Shown: one piece after another, positions 43,596 to 52,864 of the stretch
Layout of the letters: the number at the start of each line of letters is the position of its first letter
Numbering within the stretch: the first letter of the stretch is position 1
Source: NORP259 sp041398705
GTDB taxonomy: Bacteria; Planctomycetota; UBA1135; GCA-002686595
Assembly: GCA_041398705.1 (NCBI GenBank)
Contig: JAWKUI010000009.1
Span: 62,001 to 126,000, forward strand
DNA length: 64,000 nucleotides
Direction: 5' to 3'
Notes under the pieces: model-generated
What the model was told of the DNA's origin: nothing
What the model saw: the letters and a program-made list of their open reading frames with translations, nothing else
Databases searched by the model: none
Translations under genes and position numbers: made by a program

Positions 43596-44435
43596 TCAGA
43601 GGCCCTGACCGAACACCGGCGGCGGGGTGCGCTTGCGCGGGGCGGGCAGGTCTTCGCCGTCTTCCCCGAGGATCTCGAGCACGTCGAGCCAGTCGCAACG
43701 GCACTGCACACCGCCGAGCCACTCGCCCAGCGACGGCTCGGTTTTGCCCTCCTCGCCGCTGATGAACTCCTTCACGTACGTGCCGTGTTGGGTCACCAAA
43801 TCGACAATGAACGCGCCGGGCCGCTCGGGATCGGGCGCCACCGAACGCAACTCCACCCACCGTTCGCGGGTTTTGTCCGCGCGGCGGTGCGCCACGCGCT
43901 CGGGGGTCTGTTGCGCGAGGTGCAGACGTTCGCCGAGGCGCGGCTGCACCGCTTCCAAGTCGAAATCGCCTTGCACGGAGACCCCGGCCCGATACGCCTT
44001 GGCCCCGGGCGTCTCCTTGAGCACGCGGACGCGCTCCTTTTCGCTCCAGTGCAGGCCTTCGACCTCGAGGCGCCCCGCGTTGCGGTCGTTGATCGTGCGT
44101 TCGATCTCGGCGAGATCGATCTGGTGTTCCTTCGGCGCGATCAGCTCGACGATGAAGGGACGGCCGCGGCCGAGCATGCGCACGTCCACGTCCTCGCGGC
44201 CGGCGCCGTGGAACTTGTGCTTGCGGGTCCCCGCGGCCTTGCCGAGCACCCAGGACACGAGCTCCTGCACCGAATCCCGGCTGAGTTTGCCGAAACCCTC
44301 GCACTTCTCGCAGCCTTGACGGCGGCGCGGATGGCCCTTGCATTCGGGGCAGAAGAAGACGGTCTGGGGCAGGTCGCGGCTCAGCTTGCGGTAGCGGCCT
44401 TCCACAAACATCTTGCTCTCGGGGCGTTTCTGCAT
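43596..44435 (-). CDS. Pus10-type tRNA pseudouridine synthase, short form
   Basis: 279 residues from the ATG at 44435. The Pus10 active-site signature GREDVDVRMLG is at 79-89 (catalytic-type Asp82), followed by GRPFIVEL, and a later HGTYVKEFISGEEGKTEPS matches the family's G-T-Y-V/I-K-E-F element. A zinc ribbon is present (C29, C32, C42, C45). Pus10 makes pseudouridine 54/55 in tRNA in archaea and eukaryotes; bacteria normally use TruB for position 55. It is shorter than archaeal Pus10 (about 400 residues) because most of the N-terminal THUMP-containing region is missing. It is divergent from lgt. Confidence 0.85.
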   Translation of the reverse strand: MQKRPESKMFVEGRYRKLSRDLPQTVFFCPECKGHPRRRQGCEKCEGFGKLSRDSVQELVSWVLGKAAGTRKHKFHGAGREDVDVRMLGRGRPFIVELIAPKEHQIDLAEIERTINDRNAGRLEVEGLHWSEKERVRVLKETPGAKAYRAGVSVQGDFDLEAVQPRLGERLHLAQQTPERVAHRRADKTRERWVELRSVAPDPERPGAFIVDLVTQHGTYVKEFISGEEGKTEPSLGEWLGGVQCRCDWLDVLEILGEDGEDLPAPRKRTPPPVFGQGL

Positions 44436-44597
44436 CGGTCTACGCGGGAGGATCGGTCCGGAGGGCCGGCCGGGGCGATGGCCACGGGGCGGACCCGGGG
44501 GGCCCGGGGACGGGCTTTCCCGTCTGGGGGGCGAACACTCTACTGCCCAAGCCCGGTCAGGGCCAGCCGGCGATTGAACCGGCCCCCGCCGCCCCCC

Positions 44598-44603
44598 TAC
44601 CAT
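44598..44603 (+). promoter_or_regulatory. -10 hexamer adjacent to lgt start
   Basis: TACCAT ends 6 nt before the lgt ATG, which predicts a leaderless mRNA. No clear -35 is visible. Confidence 0.45.
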
Positions 44604-44609
44604 TGCGCC

Positions 44610-45503
44610 ATGCACCCGATCCTCTTCGAGATCCCCGGCCTGCACTGGCCGGTGCGCGCCTTTGGCCTGATGGTCATGCTGGGCTTCCTGGTGGGCGCCC
44701 ACTTCCTGACCGGCTGGGGCACCAAGGGCTCTGCCCGCCCGGCCGAGGCCAAGGTGGGCTTCAGCGCCCTGCCGCTCTGGGTCCTGTTCGGCGTGGTGGC
44801 GGGAGCGCGGGCCCTGTACGTGATCGTCGAGATCTCGGGCAACACCGATGTGGGCCGCGGATACCGCGAAGATCCCCTCTCGATGCTGTTCGTCTGGCAG
44901 GGCGGCCTCGTCATGTACGGCGGCGCGATCGGTGGCCTGCTGGCCGGATGGTTGGCGACTCGCAAGTACAAGCTGCCCCTGGCCCATTCCATGGACCTGG
45001 GCGTGACCGCCGCCTTCCTGGGCCTTTCGATCGGGCGCATCGGTTGCCTGCTCGTGGGCGACGACTTCGGGCGCATCGCCGCCGATGCGCACCAATCGTG
45101 GCCCTTCCCCCTGGTCGTACACGTGCCGAGCCCCCTGCCCGCGGGCAGCTTGTTCGGCGAGGAGAACATGGGCAAGGTGCTCTACTGCACGCAGATGTGG
45201 ATGAGCATGAACGCCTTCCTGCTGTTCCTGATCGGGCGCTTCTGGCTGCTGCCGCGCCGCCGCTACGCGGGCCAGGTCGCCGCGACCCTGCTGCTGCTCT
45301 ACGCGTTCGGCCGCTTCGGCATCGAGATGTTCCGCGGCGATTCGATCCGGGGCCTGTGGTTCGAGGGGCGCATCTCCACCAGCCAGTTGATCTCGATCGG
45401 CGTGGCCCTGGTGACCGCGCTCTACTTGCTGCTGCGCCTGCGCAAGCCGCAGCAGCCGCCGGAAGCCGCGGGCGGGTACGCCCCGGGGCAGGCCCGCGCC
45501 TGA
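44610..45503 (+). CDS. lgt: Prolipoprotein diacylglyceryl transferase
   Basis: 297 residues from the ATG at 44610 (MHPILFEIPGLHWPVRAFG). About seven membrane helices are visible. Family motifs include VMYGGAIGG with the functional Tyr, LGLSIGRIGCLLVGDDFG near 145-162 with the GRIGC signature, and a C-terminal GRISTSQLIS. Lgt transfers the diacylglyceryl group to the lipobox Cys; several substrates (15359, 17771, 25304, 22419, 32126) are encoded in this window. It is followed by the next gene 3 bp later. Confidence 0.93.
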   Translation: MHPILFEIPGLHWPVRAFGLMVMLGFLVGAHFLTGWGTKGSARPAEAKVGFSALPLWVLFGVVAGARALYVIVEISGNTDVGRGYREDPLSMLFVWQGGLVMYGGAIGGLLAGWLATRKYKLPLAHSMDLGVTAAFLGLSIGRIGCLLVGDDFGRIAADAHQSWPFPLVVHVPSPLPAGSLFGEENMGKVLYCTQMWMSMNAFLLFLIGRFWLLPRRRYAGQVAATLLLLYAFGRFGIEMFRGDSIRGLWFEGRISTSQLISIGVALVTALYLLLRLRKPQQPPEAAGGYAPGQARA

Positions 45504-45506
45504 GCC

Positions 45507-46468
45507 ATGCGCGCCCACCTGCTCGCCGGCATCGACGAAGCCGGCCTCGGGCCGATGCTCGGCCCCCTCGCCATCGGCCAATGCGCCCTGCAGTCCACCG
45601 CGGGTTTTGATCCGCTAGCGCCCCCGGACCTGTGGCAGACCCTCGGCTCGGCGGTCTGTGAAACCGGACGGCGCGGCGAAACCCGCCTGGTGGTGGCCGA
45701 TTCGAAGCTCGTGTTCCAGCGCGGACCGGCGGGCATGCGGCGCCTCGAGGCCACGGCTTTGGCGTTCCTGCGCACCGGTCGCGCCGGGCAAACGCTGCTC
45801 GACTGGACCCTGCCCGGCCAACAGGCCCTGCGCGCCCCGTGGTACGCGCACCTGCCCACCCCCCTGCCCCACGCCGTGACCGCGGAAGAGTGTGCTTCGC
45901 AGACCCAAGCGTTGCACGAGGCCCTGCAGCAAAGCGGTTGGCGCAACGTGGCGACCGGACTGCGCCTCGTCAGCGCGGCGGAACTCAACGCGAGTTTCCT
46001 GCGCACGGACAGCAAAGCGGCCACAACGTGGGAAATCACCGTCGGATTGCTTGCGGACTTGCTCGAGCGTTTCGGCAGCAATGGGGTCTGCGCGATCGTC
46101 GATCGCCAGGGCGGACGCAAGAACTACCGCACCCTGCTCGAGCGCGACTTCCCCGGCCACGGCGTGGTGACCACCGCCGAAGGGACCGAACGCAGCGACT
46201 ACCACGTCTTCGGTCCCAGCGGCGACCTGTGGGTCTCCTTCCGCGTCGGCGCCGAACAGCAGTGCCTAGCCACCGCCGTGGCCTCGTGCTGCGCCAAGTA
46301 CGGCCGCGAACTCGCCATGCACGCGTTCAACGCCTACTTCGCCGGTCGCCTGCCCCAGGTGCAGCCGACGGCGGGGTACGTGACCGACGCCCGGCGGTGG
46401 CTGAAGGAAGCGGATGGGCTGCTGAGCGAGCTCGGGCAGGACCGGGGCGAGCGATCCGCAGCCGCTGA
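45507..46468 (+). CDS. RNase HII-like nuclease; 3' end uncertain, probable frameshift
   Basis: The protein starts MRAHLLAGIDEAGLGPMLGP, the RNase HII/HIII active-site motif (D-E-A-G-x-G-P-x-x-G-P), with a later VADSKLV and VDRQGGRKNY; two acidic residues (Asp10, Glu11) and further Asp residues fit. It is longer than RNase HII (about 305 recognisable residues to GYVTDARRWLKEADG) and diverged. In its own frame there is no stop until 47240, deep inside the next gene, which is implausible. A TGA in the +2 frame at 46466-46468 lies right after the conserved part, so a one- or two-base error is likely. The end given is that TGA. Confidence 0.65.
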
Positions 46469-46517
46469 GGCCCCAGGAGCCCCGGCTGGCCGGGAAGGGC
46501 CCCGGGTGGGGCCCGGT

Positions 46518-46546
46518 TTGACAGAATCGGGGCCTGGCCTGAACCT
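46518..46546 (+). promoter_or_regulatory. Candidate promoter of the FG-GAP gene
   Basis: TTGACA (46518-46523) and GAACCT (46541-46546) are separated by 17 nt, and the -10 ends 14 nt before the ATG at 46561. The -35 is a full consensus match. Confidence 0.5.
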
Positions 46547-46560
46547 GGGACTTACTTCCC

Positions 46561-48267
46561 ATGTCGACCCGCCTGCTATTTGTCGGTCTGCTCGCCCCGG
46601 TCCTGGCCCCCACGGCCCGGGCCCAGGTGCTGCTGGCGGAGTGGAGCGGACCGCACACCTCGGCCCAGCTCGGCAGCACCCTGCGCGGCGGGGACCTGAA
46701 CGGGGACGGCCTGCGGGATGTGCTCGCGGCCGCGCGCAATGCGCAGGTGAACGGCGCGGCCGTGGGCCGCGTGATCGTGTACTCCGGCCTCGACAACAGC
46801 GTGCTGCTGGATCTGCCCGGACCGCAGTCGGGGTCGGCATTCGGATTCTCCGCGGACTTCGTGGGCGACCTAAATGGCGATGGGTGGAGCGAGGTGATCG
46901 TCGGAGCGCCGTTCTACCAAGATATCGGTTCGATCCAGAACGGGCGCGCGGCGGTGTTCAACGGCCAGACCGGCGCGGAGATGTACGCATACGAAGGCAG
47001 CAGCCTTTGGGATTGGGTCGGTTGGTCGGTGGCGGGCATCGGCGATCTCGACGGGGATCTCGTGCCCGACTTTGCCATCGGCAGCCCGGGGCTCGACAAC
47101 CAGGGACCCGACGCGGGCGGGGTGCTTTTGTACTCGGGTGCGACCGGAAACCTGTTCAACGTGGTCGGCGGAGTGAGCGCGGGCGATCTCGCGGGCCGTT
47201 CCGTGGTCGGCCTCGGCGACCTGAACGGCGATGGGCATAGCGAGTTCGCCGTTTCCATGTCGCTCAACGATGCGGCTGGCTTCGACGCGGGCCTGGTGGC
47301 CGTGCATTCGGGATCCAGTGCGACTTGGCTGTACGAGGTGCCGGGCAGCTACGCAGGTCACAACTTCGGCGAAGTGCTCGCCGCGGTCGGCGATCTCGAC
47401 GGCGACGGACATACGGATTGGGCCTCGGGTTCGCCGGGGGACGGTTTCGGCGGCAATCTGGCGGGTTCGTTCCGCGTGCATTCGGGGCTGACCGGCGCGC
47501 TCCTGTTCAGCGGGGTCGGAGCCCCGAACGACTTCCTGGGCGCTTCGATCAGCCTCGCGGGGGACGTGGATGGCGACAGCGTGCCCGACCTCGCGGTGTC
47601 GGCGACCGGGGACAGCACCTTCAACTCCCGCTCCGGCCGCGTGGATGTGCACAGCGGCGCGGGTGGCGCATTGATCTGCAGCTTCTACGGGGAGGGTTCG
47701 CTCGCTCGCCTCGGTGAAGGCCTCGCGTTGGCGGGGGACCGCAACGGCGATGGCGTGCCCGACTTGGCCATGGGCTTGCCCGGGGTGAATACGACCTCGG
47801 GGGGCGCCAGCGGCGCGGTGTGGATCACCGCGGGTTGCCACCCGCAGGGCAACGCCTACTGCGTGCAGAACCACGCGAACTCGATCGGCGAGTTCGCCAC
47901 CCTCGCCGCTTCCGGGTCGGCGGTGGTCAGCAACAACCTGCTGTGGCTCGAAGCCACCGGCGTGCCCCCCGGACAGTTCGGCTACTTCGTCGTGGGCGCT
48001 GGCCAGGGTTTCGTCGCGAACCCCGCCGGCAGCCAGGGCAACCTGTGCCTGTCCGGTTCCCTCGGCCGTTTCAACCAGTCCGGCCAGATCCTCACCGCGG
48101 ACCCGGCCACGCGCATGCTCTTCGTGCTCGACCTGACCTCGTGGCCGGTGCCGGGCTCCCCCACCGTGCAAGCGGGCGACACGTGGTACTTCCAGGGCTG
48201 GTACCGCGACCTGAATCCGGGCAACACCAGCAACTTCACCGCCGCTCTGGGAGTCCCATTCCAGTAG
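46561..48267 (+). CDS. Secreted FG-GAP repeat protein with shared C-terminal module
   Basis: 568 residues. The signal peptide MSTRLLFVGLLAPVLAPTARAQ ends in A-x-A. Residues about 25-425 hold seven FG-GAP (integrin-alpha-like propeller) repeats, each with a calcium-loop D-L-N-G-D-G-x-x-E/D (DLNGDGLRD, DLNGDGWSE, DLDGDLVPD, DLNGDGHSE, DLDGDGHTD, DVDGDSVPD, DRNGDGVPD). The last 140 residues (YCVQNHANSIGEFA, NLCLSGSLGRFN, TWYFQGWYRD) form a module also found at the end of the LVIVD protein at 19663. It is probably surface-exposed. Confidence 0.88.
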   Translation: MSTRLLFVGLLAPVLAPTARAQVLLAEWSGPHTSAQLGSTLRGGDLNGDGLRDVLAAARNAQVNGAAVGRVIVYSGLDNSVLLDLPGPQSGSAFGFSADFVGDLNGDGWSEVIVGAPFYQDIGSIQNGRAAVFNGQTGAEMYAYEGSSLWDWVGWSVAGIGDLDGDLVPDFAIGSPGLDNQGPDAGGVLLYSGATGNLFNVVGGVSAGDLAGRSVVGLGDLNGDGHSEFAVSMSLNDAAGFDAGLVAVHSGSSATWLYEVPGSYAGHNFGEVLAAVGDLDGDGHTDWASGSPGDGFGGNLAGSFRVHSGLTGALLFSGVGAPNDFLGASISLAGDVDGDSVPDLAVSATGDSTFNSRSGRVDVHSGAGGALICSFYGEGSLARLGEGLALAGDRNGDGVPDLAMGLPGVNTTSGGASGAVWITAGCHPQGNAYCVQNHANSIGEFATLAASGSAVVSNNLLWLEATGVPPGQFGYFVVGAGQGFVANPAGSQGNLCLSGSLGRFNQSGQILTADPATRMLFVLDLTSWPVPGSPTVQAGDTWYFQGWYRDLNPGNTSNFTAALGVPFQ

Positions 48268-48385
48268 TCCCGCCCCGCCGCGGGTCTCGATTCGGGCGAC
48301 CCATCGGGAAATCATGGGCGCTTTGCATCCCGGCCATGATCGAGCCGGCTGGGGCCGTTACCCTTGGGGGCAAGAACCTCTCCCC

Positions 48386-49714
48386 ATGGCCAAGATCGCG
48401 ATCCTCGGTGCCGGTATCTCCGGCCTCTCCCTTGCCCGCTTCCTGCTTCAAGGCGGCGTCGATCCCGCGGACCTGACCGTCTTCGAGGCGGGACCCGAAG
48501 CGGGCGGCCTGTGCCGGTCCAAAACCGTGCAGGGTTTCACCTACGACATCTCCGGTGGCCACATCCTGTTCAGCAAGGACCAGGCGGCCATGGATTGGAT
48601 GAAGAGCGAAGCCGGCGGCGACCCGGCCTTCGAGAAACGCGATCGCCACACCAAGATCCGCTTCGAAGATCGCTGGGTGCACTACCCCTTCGAAAACGGC
48701 ATCGGCGACCTGCCCAAGCAGGCGAACTTCGATTGCCTCGCGGGGTACGTCAAAGCCTGGCATGCGCGCCAGACCGATGGATCGAGCGCGCCCGAGACCT
48801 TCGGCAAGTGGGTGCAATGGCGCTTCGGCGATGGCATCGCCAAGCACTTCATGGATCCGTACAACGAGAAGATCTGGAAACGCGATCTGGATTTCCTCAC
48901 CTCGGATTGGGTGGCGGGTCGCGTGCCCGATGCCCCCATCGAAGACGTGCTGCGCGCGGCGGTGGGCATCCGCACCGAGGGCTACACGCACCAGTCGATC
49001 TTCTACTATCCGCGCAAGGGCGGCTTCCAGGCGATCACCGACGGCATGGCCAGCGGCGCTCGCGCGTGCCTGCGGCTCAACACCAAGGTGGAAGAGGTGC
49101 GCAAGACGGCGAGCGGGGTCACGGTCAACGGCGAGGCTTTCGACCTGTGCGTCTCCACCCTGCCGCTGACCTATGCTCCCGGTTTCTTCCCGGAAATGCC
49201 CGAATCGGTGGCGCACGCCATGCGCACCCTCGAATACAACGGCCTAGTGTCGATCCTGGTGGCTCTCGACCGCCCCGACCATCCCGAACTCTCCTGGATC
49301 TACCTGCCCCATCCGTCGCAGGGTCCCGCGAACCGCGTCACCTACATGTCGAACTACGCCACCGCAAACGCGCCGGCGGGCAAGACGAGTTTGATGGCGG
49401 AAGTGACCGTGCCCGGCGGCCAGCCCTTCCCAGGCCCCGAACTCGAACAGCAAGTCGTCGACGGCTTCGTGCAAGCGGGCCTGATGCGCCGCGAAGAGCT
49501 GCTCTTCACCGACCGCAGCACGGTCAACCATGCCTACGTCGTCTTCGACGCCCAGTACGAAGCGCGCCGCAAGGTCGCTTTCGACTGGCTCGACCAGACC
49601 GGAGTCATCCCCCTGGGCCGCTTCGGCCGCTTCGAATACGACAACTCCGACCAGATCGTGATCAAGTCGCGCAAACTCGCGGGCGAGCTGCTGGCAAAGC
49701 TTTCCCTGCACTAG
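48386..49714 (+). CDS. FAD-dependent oxidoreductase, UDP-galactopyranose mutase / protoporphyrinogen oxidase-like
   Basis: 442 residues from the ATG at 48386 (MAKIAILGAGISGLSLARFL). The dinucleotide-binding GAGISGLS at 8-15 is followed by FEAGPEAGGLCRS and FTYDISGGHILFSKD, typical of UDP-galactopyranose mutase and related NAD(P)-binding amine oxidoreductases. A C-terminal FAD motif I-P-L-G-R-F-G-R-F-E-Y-D-N-S-D is present. Such proteins rearrange sugar nucleotides or oxidise small substrates; context does not decide. A TTACCCT element lies 21 bp upstream. Confidence 0.75.
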   Translation: MAKIAILGAGISGLSLARFLLQGGVDPADLTVFEAGPEAGGLCRSKTVQGFTYDISGGHILFSKDQAAMDWMKSEAGGDPAFEKRDRHTKIRFEDRWVHYPFENGIGDLPKQANFDCLAGYVKAWHARQTDGSSAPETFGKWVQWRFGDGIAKHFMDPYNEKIWKRDLDFLTSDWVAGRVPDAPIEDVLRAAVGIRTEGYTHQSIFYYPRKGGFQAITDGMASGARACLRLNTKVEEVRKTASGVTVNGEAFDLCVSTLPLTYAPGFFPEMPESVAHAMRTLEYNGLVSILVALDRPDHPELSWIYLPHPSQGPANRVTYMSNYATANAPAGKTSLMAEVTVPGGQPFPGPELEQQVVDGFVQAGLMRREELLFTDRSTVNHAYVVFDAQYEARRKVAFDWLDQTGVIPLGRFGRFEYDNSDQIVIKSRKLAGELLAKLSLH

Positions 49715-49884
49715 CAGGGCCCCCGGTTCGCCCTGGGTTTGACCACGCCGCCGTGCATAACGGGCGTGCAACCCGATTTCCATTGAACCGCTGGCTGCTC
49801 GGAACGATCTAGGGTGCGCGGGCGATTGCCACGCATTGCAGTGCTGCCCCGTCAGGTATTCCGGGCAGGCAGAGGACCAGCCAT

Positions 49885-50886
49885 ATGAACTTCTATTCCA
49901 TTCCTGTGGCAGCGCTCTGCTTGGCCCCGATGGCCTGCATGCAGGTGAGCCGCCCATGCCCCCGCGATGCAGCGGCGGAAACCTGGGCCATGCCCCCCCG
50001 CTCCGAGTCCGGCATCCTCAGGCCGACTGCGCCCCCGGTCCCCTCCGCCGTTTCATGGATCGATGGCCGAAGCGTCCGCCCTTCCGAACCCAGTACGGGC
50101 GGCGAAAGGCAGTCCCTAGGCGAATACATTTCGGGGCAGGTCAAACTCATGGGGCAAGAGCTGCTTGTTTCCTATTCAGAGCAACCTCCGGCCGGCTTCT
50201 CTCCGCCGGATAGGGTCGAGGACTCTGGAATCTTCAGCGCTTCGTTTGTCCTCCAGGACTATCGTCGGCGCGGCTCCCACGAACTTTACCTCGCTGGCGA
50301 GGACCCCAAAGGCAACCCGGTGCTTGAGCATTGGGAGGTTTTGCCCGCCGATTCCGGCTACTTCCAGGTGTGCATAACCTCCCACCGAAACACCCGCCGG
50401 GGAACGCCCGTCGCGCCGGAAGCAAAAGTGGAAGCGTTGCGCGGCAGCCCATTCCTTCCGCAGGACAAGCGACCGAAAGCGATGCGCGTTCGACGAGAGC
50501 AGCTCTATGCGGGATCCACTCCGGGGCGTCTGACGTCGGTGATCGTGGATGCGGAAGATCGGTACGTGCTGTATCGGGTGCAAGGGGATTCCCGGCTCCG
50601 CCAGTTCTGGTTTGCCACCGAAGAGACGGTAGACATCGCCGATGCCAATTCCATCGGTTTGTTGAGTGGGCAGATCATTGGTCGTTCCGCCTGGAACTCG
50701 ACGGATTGCGGCCGGTGCATTCTCTTCGATTTCCTACCGGCGCAATTGAACGACTCCGAGGTGACCCTCTTGCTGCTTTGCGACATAGATAACGACGGCA
50801 ACTTTGACCTCATCGAGGAGCTTTCGAACGATGCGTTTGCCCTGCATCCCGCCAGGGCCGACCGAACCGCGGACTCCAGACGCTAG
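49885..50886 (+). CDS. Predicted lipoprotein, unrecognised
   Basis: 333 residues. MNFYSIPVAALCLAPMAC ends in a lipobox-like APMAC. The mature region has no family that I recognise: a Pro-rich linker (about 25-75) and two beta-rich parts (about 85-170, and 200-320, with VIVDAEDRYVLYRVQGDS and a DIDNDGNFDLIEEL calcium-like loop). Third codon positions are less GC-biased than in the neighbours, which can reflect later acquisition or lower expression. It is followed by a good terminator and stands alone. Confidence 0.6.
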   Translation: MNFYSIPVAALCLAPMACMQVSRPCPRDAAAETWAMPPRSESGILRPTAPPVPSAVSWIDGRSVRPSEPSTGGERQSLGEYISGQVKLMGQELLVSYSEQPPAGFSPPDRVEDSGIFSASFVLQDYRRRGSHELYLAGEDPKGNPVLEHWEVLPADSGYFQVCITSHRNTRRGTPVAPEAKVEALRGSPFLPQDKRPKAMRVRREQLYAGSTPGRLTSVIVDAEDRYVLYRVQGDSRLRQFWFATEETVDIADANSIGLLSGQIIGRSAWNSTDCGRCILFDFLPAQLNDSEVTLLLLCDIDNDGNFDLIEELSNDAFALHPARADRTADSRR

Positions 50887-50910
50887 GGCGTCTGAATCCC
50901 GGGTATTGCA

Positions 50911-50948
50911 GCCTGGCGAAATCGCTTTCGCCGGGCGGCTTTGTTTTT
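50911..50948 (+). terminator. Intrinsic terminator after the 49885-50886 gene
   Basis: A 9-bp stem with one G-T wobble (CTGGCGAAA and TTTCGCCGG, loop of 4) at about 50913-50934 is followed by GCGGCTTTGTTTTTC. It lies 25 nt after the stop codon. Confidence 0.75.
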
Positions 50949-51069
50949 CAGCATAACGCGGGCCGCTGTGCACCCCGGACCGCCCCCGGCGGCCCCCTGA
51001 CGCCGAGTCGTTGGCCCCTTGCCCAAAGCCAACCTTTCGCGGTCTTCCCCTCGCCGTTATCGTGAGTGC

Positions 51070-52785
51070 ATGAGCCCGCTCTTCTCCGCTGCCCCACTGG
51101 TGGCCTGCGCCGCGCTTGCCTGGGCCACGCCCCGAACCGCCCCGCCCATGGATCGCATCACCGGCCAGCCCTTCGCCACCCGCTCGGTTTCCCTCGCCAC
51201 GAACGGCATGGCGGCCACCAGTCATCCGCTGGCGACGATGATCGCCCTGGACGTGATGAAAGCCGGCGGCAACGCGATCGATGCGGCCATCGCGGCCAAC
51301 GCCTTCCTCGGGTATGGCGAACCCACCGGCAGCGGGATCGGGGGGGACCTGTTCGCCATCGTGTGGAGCGCCAAGGAGAAAAAACTCGTCGGACTGAACG
51401 GTTCGGGACGTTCGCCGCGCAGCCTCGACCTGGAGACCCTGCGCAGCAAGGTCGATGGCAAGATCCCGCCGCACGGCCCCTTGTCCGTCAGCGTGCCCGG
51501 CTGCGTGGACGGTTGGTACATGCTGCACGAACGCTTCGGTTCCATGCCAATGGAACAGCTGCTGGCCCCCACGATCGAAGCCGCGTACGAAGGTCGCCCG
51601 GTGCCGCAGACGATCGCCTATTACCTCGAGCGCAGCGCACGGGTGCTCGCGAAGTACCCCGGTTTCGCGGAGACGTGGATGCCCGGCGGCCATACGCCGC
51701 TCGAGGGCGAGCGCTTTGCCAACCCGCGCCTAGCACGGACCTTGAAGCGCATCGCCGAAGGGGGCCGCGACGTCTTCTACAAGGGCGAGATGGCGCGTAC
51801 GATCGCCGACTTCGTGCAATCCCAGGGTGGGTACCTGAGCGAAGAAGACCTGGCCCTGCACCATGGCGAATGGGTCGAGCCGGTCTCCACCACCTACCGC
51901 GGCGTCGAGCTTTGGGAGCTGCCCCCCAATGGGCAAGGCATCGCCGCCCTGCAGATTCTCAACCTGCTCGAGCCGTATGACTTGAAGGCCATGGGCCACC
52001 AGAGCGCGGACTACGTGCACCTGTTCACGGAAGCCAAGAAACTCGCGTTCGAAGATCGCGCGCGCTTCTACGCCGACATGGACTTTGCGGACGTGCCGGT
52101 GGATGGGCTCATTTCCAAGGAATACGCGGCGGAGCTGCGCAAGCTCATCGATCCGAAGAAAGCCCAGCAGAAGTACACCGCCCTGCCGAAACCCCTCGAA
52201 GAAGGCGACACGGTCTACCTGTGCACCGCCGACAGCGAGGGCAACATGGTGTCCTTGATCCAGAGCAACTACCGCGGCATGGGGTCGGGCATGGTGCCCA
52301 CGGGCCTCGGCTTCATGCTGCAGGACCGCGGCGAGCTTTTCGATCTGACAGAAGGCCACGCGAACACCTACGCACCCGGGAAACGTCCTTTCCACACCAT
52401 CATCCCCGCCTTCGTGACCAAAGAGGGTGCGCCGTACATGGCCTTTGGCGTGATGGGCGGCGCCACCCAACCCCAGGCCCACGCCCAAATCCTGATCCAC
52501 ATGCTCGACTTCGGCATGAACCTGCAGGAGGCCGGGGACGCGGCGCGCATCGTGCACACCGGGTCTTCTCAGCCTACCGGCGAACGCATGGAGGACGGCG
52601 GCAAGTTGCACCTGGAGGATGGTTTCGGGCCGGAGCTGCGCGCCGAACTCACCAAACGCGGCCACCACCTGGCACCGTCTCCGGGCATCTACGGCGGCTA
52701 CCAAGCGATCCTCTGGGACGCGAAGAACCGCGTATACCAGGGCGCCAGCGAATCGCGCAAGGACGGGTTCGCGGCGGGGTACTAG
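51070..52785 (+). CDS. ggt: Gamma-glutamyltransferase
   Basis: 571 residues from the ATG at 51070 (MSPLFSAAPLVACAAL, signal peptide). The N-terminal domain contains MAATSHPLAT, GGNAIDAAIA and GSGIGGDLF. The autoprocessing site is at Gly379-Asp380-Thr381 (EEGDTVYL), with Thr381 as nucleophile of the small subunit, and the oxyanion MGSGMVPTG follows. Ggt cleaves gamma-glutamyl bonds of glutathione in the periplasm or outside the cell. The family motif usually reads H-T-T-H; here it is GDT-VY. A TTATCG/TATCGT hexamer lies 6 nt before the ATG. Confidence 0.9.
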   Translation: MSPLFSAAPLVACAALAWATPRTAPPMDRITGQPFATRSVSLATNGMAATSHPLATMIALDVMKAGGNAIDAAIAANAFLGYGEPTGSGIGGDLFAIVWSAKEKKLVGLNGSGRSPRSLDLETLRSKVDGKIPPHGPLSVSVPGCVDGWYMLHERFGSMPMEQLLAPTIEAAYEGRPVPQTIAYYLERSARVLAKYPGFAETWMPGGHTPLEGERFANPRLARTLKRIAEGGRDVFYKGEMARTIADFVQSQGGYLSEEDLALHHGEWVEPVSTTYRGVELWELPPNGQGIAALQILNLLEPYDLKAMGHQSADYVHLFTEAKKLAFEDRARFYADMDFADVPVDGLISKEYAAELRKLIDPKKAQQKYTALPKPLEEGDTVYLCTADSEGNMVSLIQSNYRGMGSGMVPTGLGFMLQDRGELFDLTEGHANTYAPGKRPFHTIIPAFVTKEGAPYMAFGVMGGATQPQAHAQILIHMLDFGMNLQEAGDAARIVHTGSSQPTGERMEDGGKLHLEDGFGPELRAELTKRGHHLAPSPGIYGGYQAILWDAKNRVYQGASESRKDGFAAGY

Positions 52786-52849
52786 CCCAGGGCCCGGAAC
52801 ATAGATCAAGAACGGGCGCACAGCCCGCGACCGGCCCGCCCATTCCGGC

Positions 52850-52855
52850 TAGCCT
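52850..52855 (+). promoter_or_regulatory. -10 hexamer adjacent to the TrkA-C gene
   Basis: TAGCCT ends 9 nt before the ATG at 52865, one of the recurring short-spacing hexamers. Confidence 0.4.
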
Positions 52856-52864
52856 GTCGGGGTC

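Noticed and set aside
45507..47240. A genuine 577-residue fusion of RNase HII with a Gly/Arg-rich tail
   Set aside because: The tail is the shadow of the FG-GAP gene in another frame and has the composition of an out-of-frame GC-rich reading.
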